NCBI GenBank assembly: GCA_036245525.1
Contig: BTPG01000007.1
Location: 127,675,050-127,739,049, forward strand
Source: Semisulcospira habei
Lineage: Eukaryota > Mollusca > Gastropoda > Semisulcospiridae
DNA: 64,000 bases
Direction: 5' to 3'
Part shown: positions 34,196 through 47,110 of the stretch, piece after piece
How positions within the stretch are numbered: position 1 is the stretch's first letter
Layout of the letters: each line of letters opens with the position of its first letter
Notes under the pieces: generated by a model
What the model was told of the DNA's origin: nothing
Seen by the model: the letters and a program-made list of their open reading frames with translations, nothing else
The model's database searches: none
Translations under genes and position numbers: made by a program

Positions 34196-36870
34196 CTGCC
34201 TCTTTCTACTTCTAACATGTGAGCACTTACTCGCAACTTCGTTAGGGCTTGTTTGTGTTCTCGTATTTTTGTGTAAATAAGATAGCTTTGTATTCCGTAT
34301 TTATCAGTTGCTTTGTTATAGAATGTCAGTCTAGATGTGTTGTTCCGCTTAATTTTGTTCCAGTATTTAATGTACTGCTCTTCTAGTTTTCTATGGAGGG
34401 CTGTTTTAAGTGAAGTTCCCCTGAATGTACACTGGTTATCCCACACGTGGCGAAAGCCCAGTGAGCAAAGAATTTGTCTTGTGAAAGCAACCCACGGGGC
34501 GGTGGTATCGAGCTGTTCGTGATACGCTGTTTGAGGTAGGAGGTGCTGTCAGAGTTTAGCATGTGAAGCCAAAAACCTATCACTTGGACCGATACTCTGA
34601 TGCTCACAGGGAACTGTCCGATCTCAGCTAGGGCCGGAATATTCATAGTTTTTTTGTGTATGCTTAAGATGGACTTAGCAAATTTCAGTTGGATGCACTC
34701 GTGAGGCATTTGTCCCTTCATGCAGTAATCGAAGAGGTCACTCAGGTCACTGTCCATATTATTTGCTTTTAGTGTGAAAGGGAACCATACTTCTGATGCA
34801 TATGTTGCGACAGGGACCACTAGAGAGTCAAACAGTTGCATTATCGTTTCAGTATATAGGTTTTGTTTGTATAATGAGCGTTTAAGGGTATGAGCGGCTT
34901 TGCTGGCTTGTCTACCAAGGTGGTCTTGTGCTGATGTAAAGCTACCTGTGTTATTGAACATTACCCCTAGGTACTTGTATGTATCCACTGTTTCTATTAA
35001 ATCGTTTCCATACCTAAATACGGTCGGTACTTTTGGTGCTGCTCGTGCGAACACAATTATCTTTGTTTTATTTTTATTGACCGTCAGGTCCCAGTCTTCA
35101 CAGTATTTATGTAGTTTATTTAATTTGTTCTGCAGGCCAGCTTTTGTAGTGGACAGAACCGCTAGATCGTCTGCGTACAGTAAGCACGGTAATTCCGTAC
35201 CTGTCGTATTGTTAACGGTTGGGGAGTCTTCATCCTTCAAGCAATTTGGGAGGTCGTTGATGAAAATATTGAACAGAGTAGGGCTTAGATTATTTCCTTG
35301 TTGCACCCCCTTTTTTAAAGGTATGTCTTCTGTGTACCCGCCTAGTACTTTCGTGCACACAGTTGACTGACTATACATGTTTTTGATTACGTTGTAGCAG
35401 AGCCCGCCAATGCCTAGGTCTAGGAGTTTTAATAACATAGAGTCATGCCACACGCTGTCAAAAGCTTTTTGCATATCCACAAAGCAGCAGTATAGTCTGC
35501 CGTTTGGGGACTTTAGGTATTTATCGACTATGTGCTTGAGCACGAATATTTGGTCTATGGTCCTTTGCGTTTTTCTGAATCCTGCCTGTTCTGGGGCGTA
35601 AAATTTGTTTTGTTCTAGGTAGTTGACTATTCTCTCTTTGATGACCTGGCAAAACAGCTTACTAAGTGCGCTTGTGAGAGTTATGCCTCGGTAGTTATTT
35701 GGGTCAGTCGCGTCTTCGCATTTATATAGTGGGATACTGACACCTGTTTTCCACGAGGGCGGGTAGTGCCCTGAGGTTAGGATGGTGTTGAAGCAAGCTC
35801 TCAAGCTGTTGATAGTGTAGGGCAGGCTGGTCTTTATCATTTCGTTGGAGATGCCGTCCTTGCCTCCTGCCTTTTTCATTTTTAGATGTTTGACAGCTGT
35901 TTCTATTTCTATGTTGGTGATTAGGAAATCTAAGCTATTGAAACATGGTTCTTTCTCTTTGAGCTCTAGTTTAGCTTCTACCTCTCGTTTTCTCTCCTCT
36001 TTAACGTCAACCTCTCTAGCTACTATGTTCTCTAGGTGGCTTAGCCATTTTGCAGCGCTAACTATCGTTTTTCCTGCGCCTACTGGGGTATCTACGTTTT
36101 TTAGTTCTCTTACTGCTGCCCAGATTGCATTTGGGTCTTTTTCTATTGCTTCGTTAAGGGTATCCACTAGTTTTCTTTTGTAATCGGCTTTTGTCTTCTT
36201 GATGAATTTATTATAGGTTTTCCTCTTACTGAAATATTTGGATTTTAGTTCGAAATTGTCTGGATTTCTATTTATTGCGTTGAGCAGAGATTTCAGGTCT
36301 TTTCTCATTCCTATGCAGCCACGACTGAACCATTTCTTTGTTGTCTTTTTCCTCCTGTGTTTACGGAGAGAACCGGGCCGCGGTTTCTGTCTCAGTGACA
36401 GCTCCGCGGCGCCGATCAGCGCCCTTGAGAGACATTTTACCATATCCTCTATTTTATCTGCGTTATGGTTAGAATGGTCTGTATTGTTTGTGACGTCGTC
36501 TAGTAGTGCTTGTACCTCGGCTGACAGGAACGCGCTCGCATAGTTATCCGCTGAGTCTTTATCCCATATGTATTGTTTAGCCGTGTCTGTTTGTGCCGTG
36601 TAGGTGCTGGGGGTTTGTGCTATGTTGCTATCGCGCTTGTTTTTGTTCTTCAACGTCGCGTATATCCCGAGTTCTACCGGGCAGTGGTCGGAGTACGGTG
36701 TTAGGTCTTTAACAGTAAGCTTCACAACGTCCACCGAGAGCTGCTGGCTGCAGACAAAATAGTCAACAACGCTGCTCCCCTGTGGCGTGTGACATGTGAA
36801 TTTACCTGTCAAGTCGCCAAGGGTCCGGCCGTTTAGGATGAAGAGGTTGCAATCCAGACATATATTCGTT
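34196..36870 (-). pseudogene. LINE F ORF2: endonuclease end and reverse transcriptase
   Basis: The long frame starts in the endonuclease (CLDCNLFILNGRTLGDL, SVVDYFVCSQQL, TPYSDHCPVEL), then RT: AGGKDGISNEMIKTSLP, FRKTQRTIDQIFVLKHI, CCFVDMQKAFDSVWHDS, KGVQQGNNLSPTLFNIFIND and catalytic LLYADDLAVLS, all intact over 809 codons. One frameshift near 34540 moves the rest (WVAFTRQILC, KLEEQYIKYWNKIKRN) to another frame, which runs to the LTR insertion. There is no RNase H. Apart from the truncation, frameshift and insertion, the RT core is well preserved. Confidence 0.88.
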
Positions 36871-36875
36871 AGCCG
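34196..36875 (-). mobile_element. LINE F main part (5'-truncated)
   Basis: The minus-strand LINE is truncated within the endonuclease at about 36875 and split by the LTR element at 34200/28804. Together with 28237-28803 it makes one copy of about 3.2 kb. The 5' junction abuts a repeat (36876-36975) also seen next to LINE C3 at 54474-54580. Confidence 0.88.
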
Positions 36876-37068
36876 TCACTAGGGTGATCCTGGGGGAGGC
36901 GCTGTAAAAGTTCCACACTACCCACACCACCAACGCAACTCGTCCCCTGGGGACCCCCACCCTTGAGTCAGGCAGAGAACCTTTAAGGTTTTGCCGCCTA
37001 CAACCGGTTTTACCCCAAAGGAGAGGGAGGGGGGGGGGGGGGAGGGAGCTCGTCAGGTAGGCATACGG
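36876..37068. repeat. Repeat X fragment and M1 end
   Basis: 36876-36975 (gggggaggcgctgtaaa...gagtcaggcagag) matches 54474-54570. 36975-37068 is the end of module M1 (cctacaaccggttttacccc) with a G-rich expansion at 37021-37045. Confidence 0.6.
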
Positions 37069-37077
37069 CGTAACCCG

Positions 37078-37349
37078 CAGGTTGGTTAGTTCGGGTTTAA
37101 CGTCCACAGCACCGAGGTGATCATGGACAGCCCTGACGGGCGGGTTATGGGGGACAGAGAAATCTATTACCTATGGAGTACGACCTGAACACTGATCAAC
37201 TCAGGCGCACTCCAACTGTGCCACTTTGATTTACCAGGACCTTTGAACGGACATGCTATTGAACAAATCCGTTTTTTCCCCCTGGATTGTGAGTCCAGCT
37301 AGCAGGGCCGGGGCAGGATTCGAACCCTAGACCCGGCGATTCCCTTTGG
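37078..37349 (-). mobile_element. tRNA-derived SINE T, copy 1 (5'-truncated)
   Basis: In minus orientation it ends gttaaacccgaactaacc, with the same body as copy 2. It keeps a B-box-like gggttcgaatcc but loses the A-box head. Flanked by cgtaacccg at 37069-37077 and 37350-37358. Confidence 0.82.
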
Positions 37350-37360
37350 CGTAACCCGAA

Positions 37361-37679
37361 GTTAGTTAGTTAGTTCGGGTTTAACGTCCACAGCACCGAG
37401 GTGATCATGGACGGCCCTGACGGGCGGGTGATGGGGGACAGGGAAATCTATTGCCTATGGAGTACGACCTGAACACTGATCAACTCAGGCGCATTCCAAC
37501 TGTGCCACTTTGATTTACCAGGACCTTTCAACGGAAATGCTAATGAACAAATCCGTTTTTCCACCCTGGATTGCGAGTCCAGCTACCGGGGACCGGGACG
37601 GGATTCGAACCCACGACCCGGCGATTCCCTTCGCTCTCCTGCTCCGACGTTTAACCGCCTGAGCTATTTCGGACTCACA
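37361..37679 (-). mobile_element. tRNA-derived SINE T, copy 2 (full length)
   Basis: The minus strand from 37679 has a tRNA-like head: A-box tagctcaggcggttaa and B-box gggttcgaatccc, internal RNA polymerase III promoter. The body includes ggactcgcaatccagg. The 3' end is gacgttaaacccgaacta with a (CTAA)n tail. Flanked by cgtaacccgaa (37350-37360 and 37680-37690). The tail resembles the 3' end of LINE B. Confidence 0.88.
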
Positions 37680-37690
37680 CGTAACCCGAA

Positions 37691-37922
37691 TCATCTTCTT
37701 CATTTTTATGTCCCATTGGCACTAATAGTGATCAGGGACTAGCCATTATAACTTTAATCTGAGCGCAATATAGAGATTAATCAGAGTTAAAAATTACGAG
37801 ATAAAAATATAAGATTCGTATACATAGCTGGAGTTTTGGTCTCTGACCCAGAACAGAGACAACGGTCATTTGTACATTAATTTATTTCAAAGAAAATTTC
37901 TAAAATTAGGATAAAATTCAGG
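37691..37922 (-). mobile_element. LINE D 3' fragment, copy a
   Basis: Minus-strand match to the 3' UTR of LINE D (gtccctgatcac, gtgccaatgggac), with tail aaaatgaagaagatga. It is 5'-truncated to about 230 bp and sits between two copies of acccgaa (37684-37690 and 37923-37929). Confidence 0.65.
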
Positions 37923-38438
<516 letters not shown>

Positions 38439-38886
38439 TGAGATCATCATCATCACAGCCACTTCAGACACGCTGCTTGCGCCTTGCTTCTACTACGCCT
38501 ACCTGCTGCGCCACGCCGCCTTGCTACCAGACCACGCTGCCTTCGCCTCGCTGCGCTCTGCTCCCACCGTCCACAGCCGGCCGCCATATTGACTGTTGCT
38601 ACAAGACCATCTGCTACAGCTACTACGCCAGTCTACATCTCTTTTGCCGAGCCTCCACTATCAGTAACGATAAAGCTTGGATAGTCCTTTTCAGGACTAC
38701 CTGTTGTGTAGCTTGCTTTCGGTTGGCATGGTGTTATCCTGTGGTCAAGGAAACTTGGTTTGTTCTTAAACGCAGCGTCTTTTTTAAAACTCAAAATTTT
38801 TAACAAGTCTTAGACTGAGTTTTTAAATTTTTTGTATAAGAGGACTTTTCTATTGTCGAGACCTGGCCCGTGTGGAGTCAAACTGT

Positions 38887-41668
38887 ATGGATTTCCTCAT
38901 TGGGACCTTGTCGTCGACGTCATCAGGGTCTGACCTGGAAACTGGTTCCTCTTCGGCCCCTGGTGATAGTAAAAAAGAAATCTCTTCTCGTAAGAGAAGA
39001 AAAAAGAGAAATAAAACAAAAAAACAAGCGAGCTAGGGCTAGAGATGTCCCTAATACTTCTCACTCTTTGGAGGCAGTTAGCGCTGTGGCAGACGGGATT
39101 AGCCCGACTGATTTATCCCCGGGCGGGGTCCCATTAGGGGGCTCTGCCCAGGGAGAGCGTAGGGATTTCTTATCCCCCCCCCCCACTCCCCGGACATTGC
39201 ACGTGCTGCATGCACAGTCCCGGGAGAGCTTAGGGTAGCACCCCCACCTCAAACTTCTTTGGCTTCGGTAGCAGAGGGGCTGGCCGACGCGACGGAGAAT
39301 CCCTCTCTCTCGCTTCGGCTGTCCCCCCTGTTCCGTCAAAATTCTCCACAATCCTCCTCTCCCATGGAGGATGGTCCCCCCCCCCCCTCTCACCATCGAC
39401 GAGAAGGACGTTGCTGGTGGGGAGGGGGAGGAGACCCTGCGGAAGGAAGTAGTTCAACAGGTGAACGTTAATAAACAGGAAGTATTTCATCCAGTGAATA
39501 ACAAAAAACAAGCTGCTAGGCTAAATCAGCGTCAAACAGATTCTAGGGTGGCCGGCGCCGGCGCCTCTGCGGAGGTGTGGTGTACCTTCCCGGTGCGGGT
39601 CCGTGACCTTGGAGGGGTTCTACCCGCCTCCGGGACTACGGTACCCAGCAGCCTCACCTCTGCGAGGGCGCCGGCGTCGCCCCGTCCGAAATTACGAAGC
39701 AAACCACAGATTCGAGCTACAGGACCACATGCGGTGTTCCGTCAGTGTAGCTATTGTCGCCTAGCGCCGTTAATTTCACGCCTAGGAATGTTCTAAATCT
39801 GTGAGTAGTCATTGAATAGTAATATTCAGTTCGGGAATATCCGTCAAGTCGTCAATGTGATATTGACTGTATCGACACTAGTATAAAGAGGAGTCGAGTG
39901 ACGTCTCTCGAGAGAGACAACGACCTCTACGGTAGCGAGTGAATGTGTGAGCGCTGAAGTTGTGAATAACCTATATGCCACTTGTTACTGTTAGTTATTT
40001 GTGCAGATTGGTTTATATGATGTGAATTGTTATTTGTGTAGATTGGTTTATATGATGTGAATTGTGTGGTTTAATGTATGTTATGAGTGCTTGTTAATAG
40101 TTAAAGAGGGCAAAGAGATATAACTGTGTGGCCTTTGTCCTTCGTTTGTAAGCGCGTGTGTGGTGGATGAAAGAGTATAGTGAACAGAGATAGTGCACCC
40201 ACCTTTATACTGATTATCAGAACAAACCCACGCACACACTCATTCCATTAGAATAAACGTTTATATATGTAATGATTTAATTCAGTAGCGAAAACACCGT
40301 CGTTACAATCCAGTAAATAACAAAAAACAAGCTGCTAGGCTAAATCAGCGTCAAACAGATTCTAGGGTGGCCGGCGCCGGCGCCTCTGCGGAGGTGTGGT
40401 GTACCTTCCCGGTGCGGGTCCGTGACCTTGGAGGGGTTCTACCCGCCTCCGGGACTACGGTACCCAGCAGCCTCACCTCTGCGAGGGCGCCGGCGTCGCC
40501 CCGTCCGAAATTACGTTAAGACAGATCGACAGGGACGCCTGGATTGTATCCTGCCCAAATAGACGTTCTCAGAAACTTCTTGCTTCAAAAAAGAGCCTTG
40601 GCGGGACGGAGGTGGAGTGCACCATCCCCACCCCTAGGGTGGTGGGGGTGGTGCGCGGCATCCCCCTCGCCGAGGATCTGACTCAGTTAAATAACTCCCT
40701 TGCGGCTCAGGGTTTCCAGGCTTACCGCTAGGGATGGGGCCCTCTCGAGGGCGGTAAAGATCGATTTTCACAACCTAATAAAGCTGCCCGAAAAAGTTAG
40801 GGTAGGAGTTCATTACTTGCCGGTCGAGCCTTATGCCCCGTCTGCATTGCGCTGCACCAAGTGCTGCAGACTTGGGCATTCGACCCGGTCGTGCAAGGCT
40901 AAACACCAAGTGTGCGTTAGATGTGGTGGCCGAGATCATGCTCGTGCTGCCTGTCTACACAGCACGGCTCCTAAATGTGTTAACTGCGGCGGCGCTCACA
41001 GCGCCGCCTATCAGAAGTGTCCGCAAATAGCCCTCTCTAGGGAGGCGAATAAAATCAGGAATGCTAACTACATTCCATATAAAGAGGCCATCAGGAGGGC
41101 CCAAATTAACATTCAAAACAAGAAGAGTCAAACCGTAGTTCCAACCAACCTACCTAGAGATTTAGATACGACGGCATGGACCCGGGCTCCGATCCTGAGA
41201 GATCGGAACCCGACCATTAGAACAAACCAGCAGACAGATAAATTTCGGGAGGTTTCTAGTGCTAGAAATTTTGTTCCTCAGGTAATAACAAACAGGACTC
41301 GAGAGGCTCCTGTAGCTCCTTCTTATCGTGATGCCCTTATCCAAAGGGCACCAAGTCGAAAATCGGCCTTAGCCGCTACTGCGGAAACAGCAAATCAGTC
41401 TCCTCCCCTACCGCCTTATCCCTCTCCCTATGGGGAGGGTGCCTCTCCGTCGGCCCGCAGGTCCCTCCAGTTTGGAGAAGTGCGGCGGTCTGGGGACGGC
41501 CCTGGGCTGACTACGTTCATGCTAGGGGACGTCCACAGACAGACACAGGCACTCACTGAGGCGATTGTGGGGGGTGATGTCAGGGGGATCGTGATGGCCA
41601 TGCTACAGTTTAGCCAACTGATCATGACCATCCTGGTCCCTCTGCTTAATAACTCGGACGTGTTGTAG
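38887..41668 (+). pseudogene. LINE D ORF1: zinc-knuckle protein, fragmented
   Basis: Start MDFLIGTLSSTSSGSD at 38887. A Lys/Arg-rich stretch is followed by a frameshift near 39025. The Pro/Ser region runs to 39696, then comes the foreign block and duplicated 208 bp. From 40516 an RRM-like part reads GGTEVECTIPTPRVVG, then LNNSLAAQGFQAYR. A frameshift near 40700 leads into the intact 322-codon end, which holds CTKCCRLGHSTRSC, CVRCGGRDHARAAC and CVNCGGAHSAAYQKC, three CCHC-type knuckles. Its expected role is LINE RNA binding. Confidence 0.82.
39489..40515. repeat. 208-bp direct duplication flanking an LTR-like block
   Basis: 39489-39696 and 40308-40515 are near-identical (one visible change, ccagtgaat/ccagtaaat). 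Between them, 39697-40307 contains a TG...CA block (tgtagctattg at 39746 to cgtcgttaca at 40307) with a TATA-like gtataaagag near 39882 and aataaa near 40252, like a solo LTR. No short target duplication is seen. Confidence 0.7.
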
Positions 41669-41743
41669 GTGGGTCACGTGTGGCCGACTCTCACAAGTCT
41701 AGTAAAATAATAAATAAGTATTCTCGATACCACCCCTTTTAGC

Positions 41744-44700
41744 ATGATGGGTAAAGAAAATAAATCCTGCCTGAGATTCCTTCAATGGAACTGCCGGGCC
41801 ATAAATAGCAATATACAATTTCTCAATAAATTCATTAATGAATATAACCCGCAAATAATTTGTCTGCAATCATTGTGTACTATTAAATCTAAACTTCCGT
41901 GTATTGAAGGTTATCACTACCCTCCTACAACTGAAACAAATAAAAAATTTAAAGACAAGATACACACTGCAACCTATATTCAGGTAGGGATCTCGCATGA
42001 GGTGCTCACCTCTCCGGTTCCGCTACATGACGTACATCCAATCTATAGTAATTATATTAAAATTAAGTCAGATGATACGCATAATGAAATAAATATTTTA
42101 AACTTATACGCACCTAAGTCAATTTCTCCTACCGGGTTAGAGTGGATCCAGGCCTTGGTGGGTGATGGGTGGGTGGTGATGGGGGATCTCAACATCCACC
42201 ACCCGCTTTGGCTTGCAGAAATTCCCCCTACGCGTATTATTGTCCATAAACAAGCTGAAGATATTACAAAATCAAATTTGCTTATATTAAATACGGGAGT
42301 GATGACCAGAATACCCGATAGTGCTCAACAATATCCATCAGCAGTAGATTTAACTCTGATTTCTCCAAACTTGTACTTAGATGCTTATTGGGCCCCGGGG
42401 GATGACGCTATGGGCAGCGATCATCTCCCGGTTACCCTTGAGCTAAACAATAAACATGTATGGCTACCCAAAAACTCCCAAAACAAAGGTAAATTTCTGT
42501 ATGACAAGGCCGATTGGGCCCTGTATGAAACCGCGGTCAGGCGTTGCATTGGAGGCGTCGACACCTCTGATGTCGACGCCTTTTGTGACACGCTGACTGC
42601 GGCCATAATTAACGCCGCGGAGTCGGCCATTCCTCGTAGCAGGGGCGCTCCTCCCGGTAAACCCGCTAACCGCTGGTGGACTGGGGATTGCGACGCTGCC
42701 GTTAGGGCTAAGAAAAAAGCGTATAACCAATGGAAGAAGGTTAAATCACCTAATAACCATGCGGCGATGAAATCGGCAAACATATCATGTAATAGGATTA
42801 TTGCTATGGCTAAACTTGAGCATCTTAAACAGCAAATCCTTGCGGAAGTTCAGTCTCCTACAGACATGAGCAAAGCCTGGAAAGCTGTTAAAAAACTTAA
42901 AAATAGTTATAATCCGTCCCCTGTACCACTGATAGATAATGGAATAAAATATAATACAGATCAAGAAAAGGCTGACATATTTGCCGTAACTTTTGCGGCT
43001 GTCAGCTCCACTAAAAATTTGACACCGACAGCCCAAAATTTCCGTCATGTAGAAGAAAGTTCGCCAGCCTTTCAAAACCCATCTGTGTTATCATTAACCG
43101 GCTCGGAAGAGTTAAATCTTCCTTTGACCCTATCTGAGCTGGACACTGTACTATCTCAAGTGAAGGGTACCAAAACTTCACCTGGCCCAGATGAGATTAC
43201 GTATATTATGATAAAGAAACTCCCCCTTGAGGGGAAAAACTTACTATTGAATTTATATAATCAGTGTTACAGAGAGGGTCTACCTCCACAAACTTGGCAA
43301 CATGGAATTGTTATTCCTATAATAAAACCGAAAAAACCAAGAAATTTAACTACTTCATTTCGACCTATAACTCTCACATCGCATGTGAGTAAGATATTCG
43401 AGCGTCTTATAAAAAATCGCTTCGAATATTATTTAGAACAAAATAATGTAATACCTGTTGTTCAAGCAGGATTTCGAAAGAAAAGATCAACTACCGATCA
43501 ATTATATGCCCTCTCGTCAGCTGTAAAACAAGCTTTCAAGAGTAATTCTAAAGTTATGGCTTGCTTTTTCGACGTCAAGCGAGCGTTTGACGTCGTCTGG
43601 CACCAAAAACTGTTACAAAAACTTAAGATTCTTGGTCTTACTGGCAGTATACTTAATTATTTCCAAAATTTTCTTAAGCGTACGCTGCAGGTCAGGTACG
43701 GGCAGACCCTCTCTGCAATACATAAAACCGATTGCGGGGTTCCTTAAGGCACTTGCCTTGCCCCGCTGCTATTTAACGTTATGATGGCTGAGCTACCTGC
43801 CCATCTTAAATCTAAACTTGATAAATATACAAATAATACATTAAAATATCTCAATATGCCGATGACATCGCCATATGGAAATCTGTTAAAACTATAAATC
43901 TCCGAGGTAGGGAAATAGCCAAAGAAAAGTGTGTTAAATTTCAAAAGGCGATTGACGAAATCCAAAAATATCTGGATAAACATGGGTTTGAACTAGCCCC
44001 CGATAAAACACAGTTGATAATATTTAGTCCACAAAAAGTTAAGTTTCAAAAACAAATTACAATCACAAATGATAATATTAAATACCCCATAACTCCTTTA
44101 AAACGGATTAAATTTCTTGGGTTGCTGTTTTCGTCTACTTTAAATTGGAAATCACATATCAATCATCGTGTACAGAAGACGAACGGTGCAATAAATTTAA
44201 TCCGAATTCTTAGACACGAGGCATGGGGCAGAGACACCAAACTGTTGGTGCACCTGCACCATGCCATGGTGCGGTCTAACTTAAGTTATGGAGCGGAATG
44301 TTTCTTTTCGGCTTCTAATTCGGATTTAAAAATGCTCGAACGAGCAGAAATGCGATCTCTTAAATGTATTCTGGGTGTACCCCATTATGCCTCAAACAGC
44401 GCAGTGTACGCCATGACCAATATTTTACCGCTCAACATTTATAGATTAAAATGTTGCACCAAATATGTTAACCGTATTTTTGAAACAGCTAACAGCGCCC
44501 AAGAGACTTATTTAAATGAAATTAAAATGGACCGGCTAGAACAATCCTGTGTAGCAATACAAAAACGTAAGGTACAGTCCTCACTCACGTCTATAGTTGG
44601 TGAAGTATTGGGGCTGGCTGGAGTGGTGCCTACCACTATCTCCCCAGCTCCTTTACCCCCCAGATCTCCTTGGACCCTCCAGATGGCTACTATTAAAACT

Positions 44701-45618
44701 CAGATACCGGAAATTACTAAAAAAAAAAAAAGTAATATACATTTACAGAAATCTAAAACGCTAGAATATCTTGAAGCTACTTATCCACACGCTATCACCG
44801 CCTATACTGACGGATCCGTCGGTGAGGATGGTGAGGTGGGGTGTGGAGTCTTTATCCCAGCCCTGGGGAAAATGCTAAGCCATTCGCTGGGTGGGGGCTG
44901 GTCCATATGCACGGCAGAGCTCGTGGCCATCTTGATGGCTCTTAATCATGTTCTGGCTCTTCCGCTGCAGATGTACCAGCTCCTGGTCTGCACGGACTCC
45001 AGGGCTGCACTACAAAGTTTAGTATTAGGGCAAAGATCTGTTCGACCTGATATAGTGATCGAAATTAAAATGGTTATTCATCAGTTAATCAGCCGAGGGG
45101 TTGTTGTCGCCCTCCAGTGGGTCCCGTCGCATGTTGGTATTCTTGGCAACGAGACCGCCGATAAGGCTGCGCGTACCGGTGCCGTTGGAGGACCCGGTGC
45201 CCAGCCGATCCGACTCCCGTTAGCCGCAGGGGAAGCAAACATCCGTGTAGACAAACAAATTAGAGAAATTTATTTTTCTAATCGTAAAATTCTTGCAGAA
45301 AGCTGTCCGGGCGTCCTTGCTTATAAAATTACTAAAGAACATATCATCTATAAAATGCCTTTTTCAATTGATACAATAAACAGAATATGTACTAATAGCT
45401 GGCGGGCTCGTATGTCTGACCCCGTATGCCTTTGCGGCGGGGACTTCACCCCGGATCATGCTATCCTGGAGTGTGGAGCCTTCTCCGCACAGTGCGTAGA
45501 ACTGCGCTTACTGTATCCTACTGTAACAGCCATACATACTATCTTAGAATCGGCCGACCTTGACACTGTTGTCAGGGTCGGCCATATAACTAAACCACCT
45601 TTGGATAAATTAATATGA
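41744..45618 (+). pseudogene. LINE D ORF2: endonuclease-RT-RNase H
   Basis: Endonuclease: LRFLQWNCRAINSNIQFL, WVVMGDLNIHHPLW and GSDHLPVTLEL. RT: TSPGPDEITYIMIKK, FRKKRSTTDQLYAL, ACFFDVKRAFDVVWHQK. A TAA replaces Gln in the GVPQGT motif at 43745, and a one-base loss near 43852 falls just before QYADDIAIW, so the catalytic YADD is out of frame. RNase H (from about 44795): AYTDGSVGEDGEVG, CTAELVAILMAL, VCTDSRAAL and WVPSHVGILGNETAD, all acidic residues present. C-terminal Cys-rich DPVCLCGGDFTPDHAILEC. Two lesions only, both in the RT core. Confidence 0.9.
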
Positions 45619-45639
45619 AGATTAATATTAATAGAGCTT

Positions 45640-45835
45640 CCGTCTTGGCTCTGCTTTTCTTTGCTTTTGCCTCGACTTGCTCTGCATTGCTTTGCTTTGC
45701 CTCGCTTTGCATTGCTTTGCTTTGTCATTGCTTTGCTTTGCTTTAGCTTGCCTTGCTTTGCTCTGCGTTGCCTTGTTTTGCTTCGCTTTGCCTTGCTTTG
45801 CTTCGCTCCGCTCTGCTTTGCTTTTCGCCTGCTGG
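45640..45835 (+). repeat. Degenerate (GCTTT)n tract in LINE D 3' UTR
   Basis: About 190 bp of irregular tgctttgcttcgctttgcc units after the ORF2 stop codon. It probably expanded within this copy. The Cys/Leu-rich ORF across it is not a gene. Confidence 0.85.
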
Positions 45836-46299
45836 ACCTCCCCTTAACGGTGGTGCTGCCCTATAGCTGTAACTTTTACTCTAAACATTTGTATTGGGTA
45901 TCTGGGGACTGCCCTTGTGCGGCCTCTCGTGTTTACCTATTTCATTAATGTGTTAATAATTGTATTAATATAAGTGTTTGGGTGACTCCTAGCCCGTGCT
46001 CGCTTGTAAACTTTTTGTTTCTTCTTCTGAATATTAGATTATTTTAAGTCCTCTTTAATTTTCTTTTGATCGTAGTCTTCTTTTACCTTGATTTTAACAG
46101 TGGTCCTGAAATTTTATCTATGAATAATTAAAGATATGTTTTTGTAAATATGTATATATCGACCGTTGTTTTGGGTAAGATAAATGATAATAATGAATCA
46201 GTGTATGTGTTTTATGTAACGTTAACCAAAGTTTAACTAGCTAGTCCCCGATCACTTTTGTGCCAGCGGGACGTTAAAAAGGATTAAATGAATGAATGA

Positions 46300-46382
46300 A
46301 TATTCTGAGAATGCTCTTGCCGCGTTAACACCATGGAATTATAGGCGGGTAAGCTTGCATTTGTACATACATATACATATAC

Positions 46383-46466
<84 letters not shown>

Positions 46467-46885
46467 TAAAATTAAATTCTGAGAATGCTCTTGCTGTTCT
46501 AATGCCATGGAATTCCAGGCTGCAGGCTGGTAAGCTTGTATTGTGTCATCAGGACATCAGCTGGCCTTTTTGTGACTGCATCGCTCACGAGATCTAGAAA
46601 GAAAGGGTAGTAGGAGAGAGAAGGAATGACAGACCTATGTTTTTGAGCCTTCCACTGACCACCTACTGCATGTAGCAATAGGGACTACCCCCAGGCGCCC
46701 CGCAATCCGCTGGAGAATACCCAGTCCTCCTCCTCCCCCCCCCCCCCTGAGAGGTGAGGCTAGTGCATGAATATTCTCAAACAGATCTTGGACCTGCTGG
46801 ATAGATTTTTGTTTTGCGGCCTACGACCGGTTTTGCCCCCAAGGGAGGGGCTCTTCAGGTAGGCATACCGCGTAACCTGAATTAT
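46300..46885. repeat. Repeat M, copy 3 with TA core
   Basis: M1-type sequence (aacaccatggaattataggc) occurs on both sides of a TA tract at 46385-46462, then continues through ccccaggcgccccgcaatcc and ctacgaccggttttgc to cgcgtaacctgaa. This shows TA expansion inside the repeat. Confidence 0.75.
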
Positions 46886-46892
46886 TTAGTTA

Positions 46893-47110
46893 GTTGTATC
46901 CATTTTATTGTCCCACTGGCACCAAGGTGATCGGGGACTATCATTTATACTTTGGTTAACAAATGACATAAAAGGAGTTTCCGATAATATTATTATTATT
47001 AGATTTCGCCACTCTAGGTCTTCATGTTTATTAATCCAACAAAAGTCCTTGTACAAGGGAATAAGGAAAAAAATATTTCCATGATTTAAAATCAAAGTTA
47101 AAATTCAGGA
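46893..47110 (-). mobile_element. LINE D 3' fragment, copy b
   Basis: Minus-strand match to the LINE D 3' UTR (gtgatcggggacta, gtcccactggcac, ctttggttaac). As at 37691 it directly follows the end of repeat M1. Confidence 0.65.

Noticed and set aside
36802..37107. 101-codon minus ORF upstream of LINE F
   Set aside because: It reads across the LINE F 5' junction, repeat X and repeat M in one frame by chance.
37361..37679. Functional tRNA gene
   Set aside because: A and B boxes are present but no complete cloverleaf; the body and (CTAA)n tail with target duplications identify a SINE. The same applies to 9722-10185.
45661..45948. Leu/Cys/Phe-rich ORF resembling a membrane protein
   Set aside because: It comes from the degenerate GCTTT tract in the LINE D 3' UTR.
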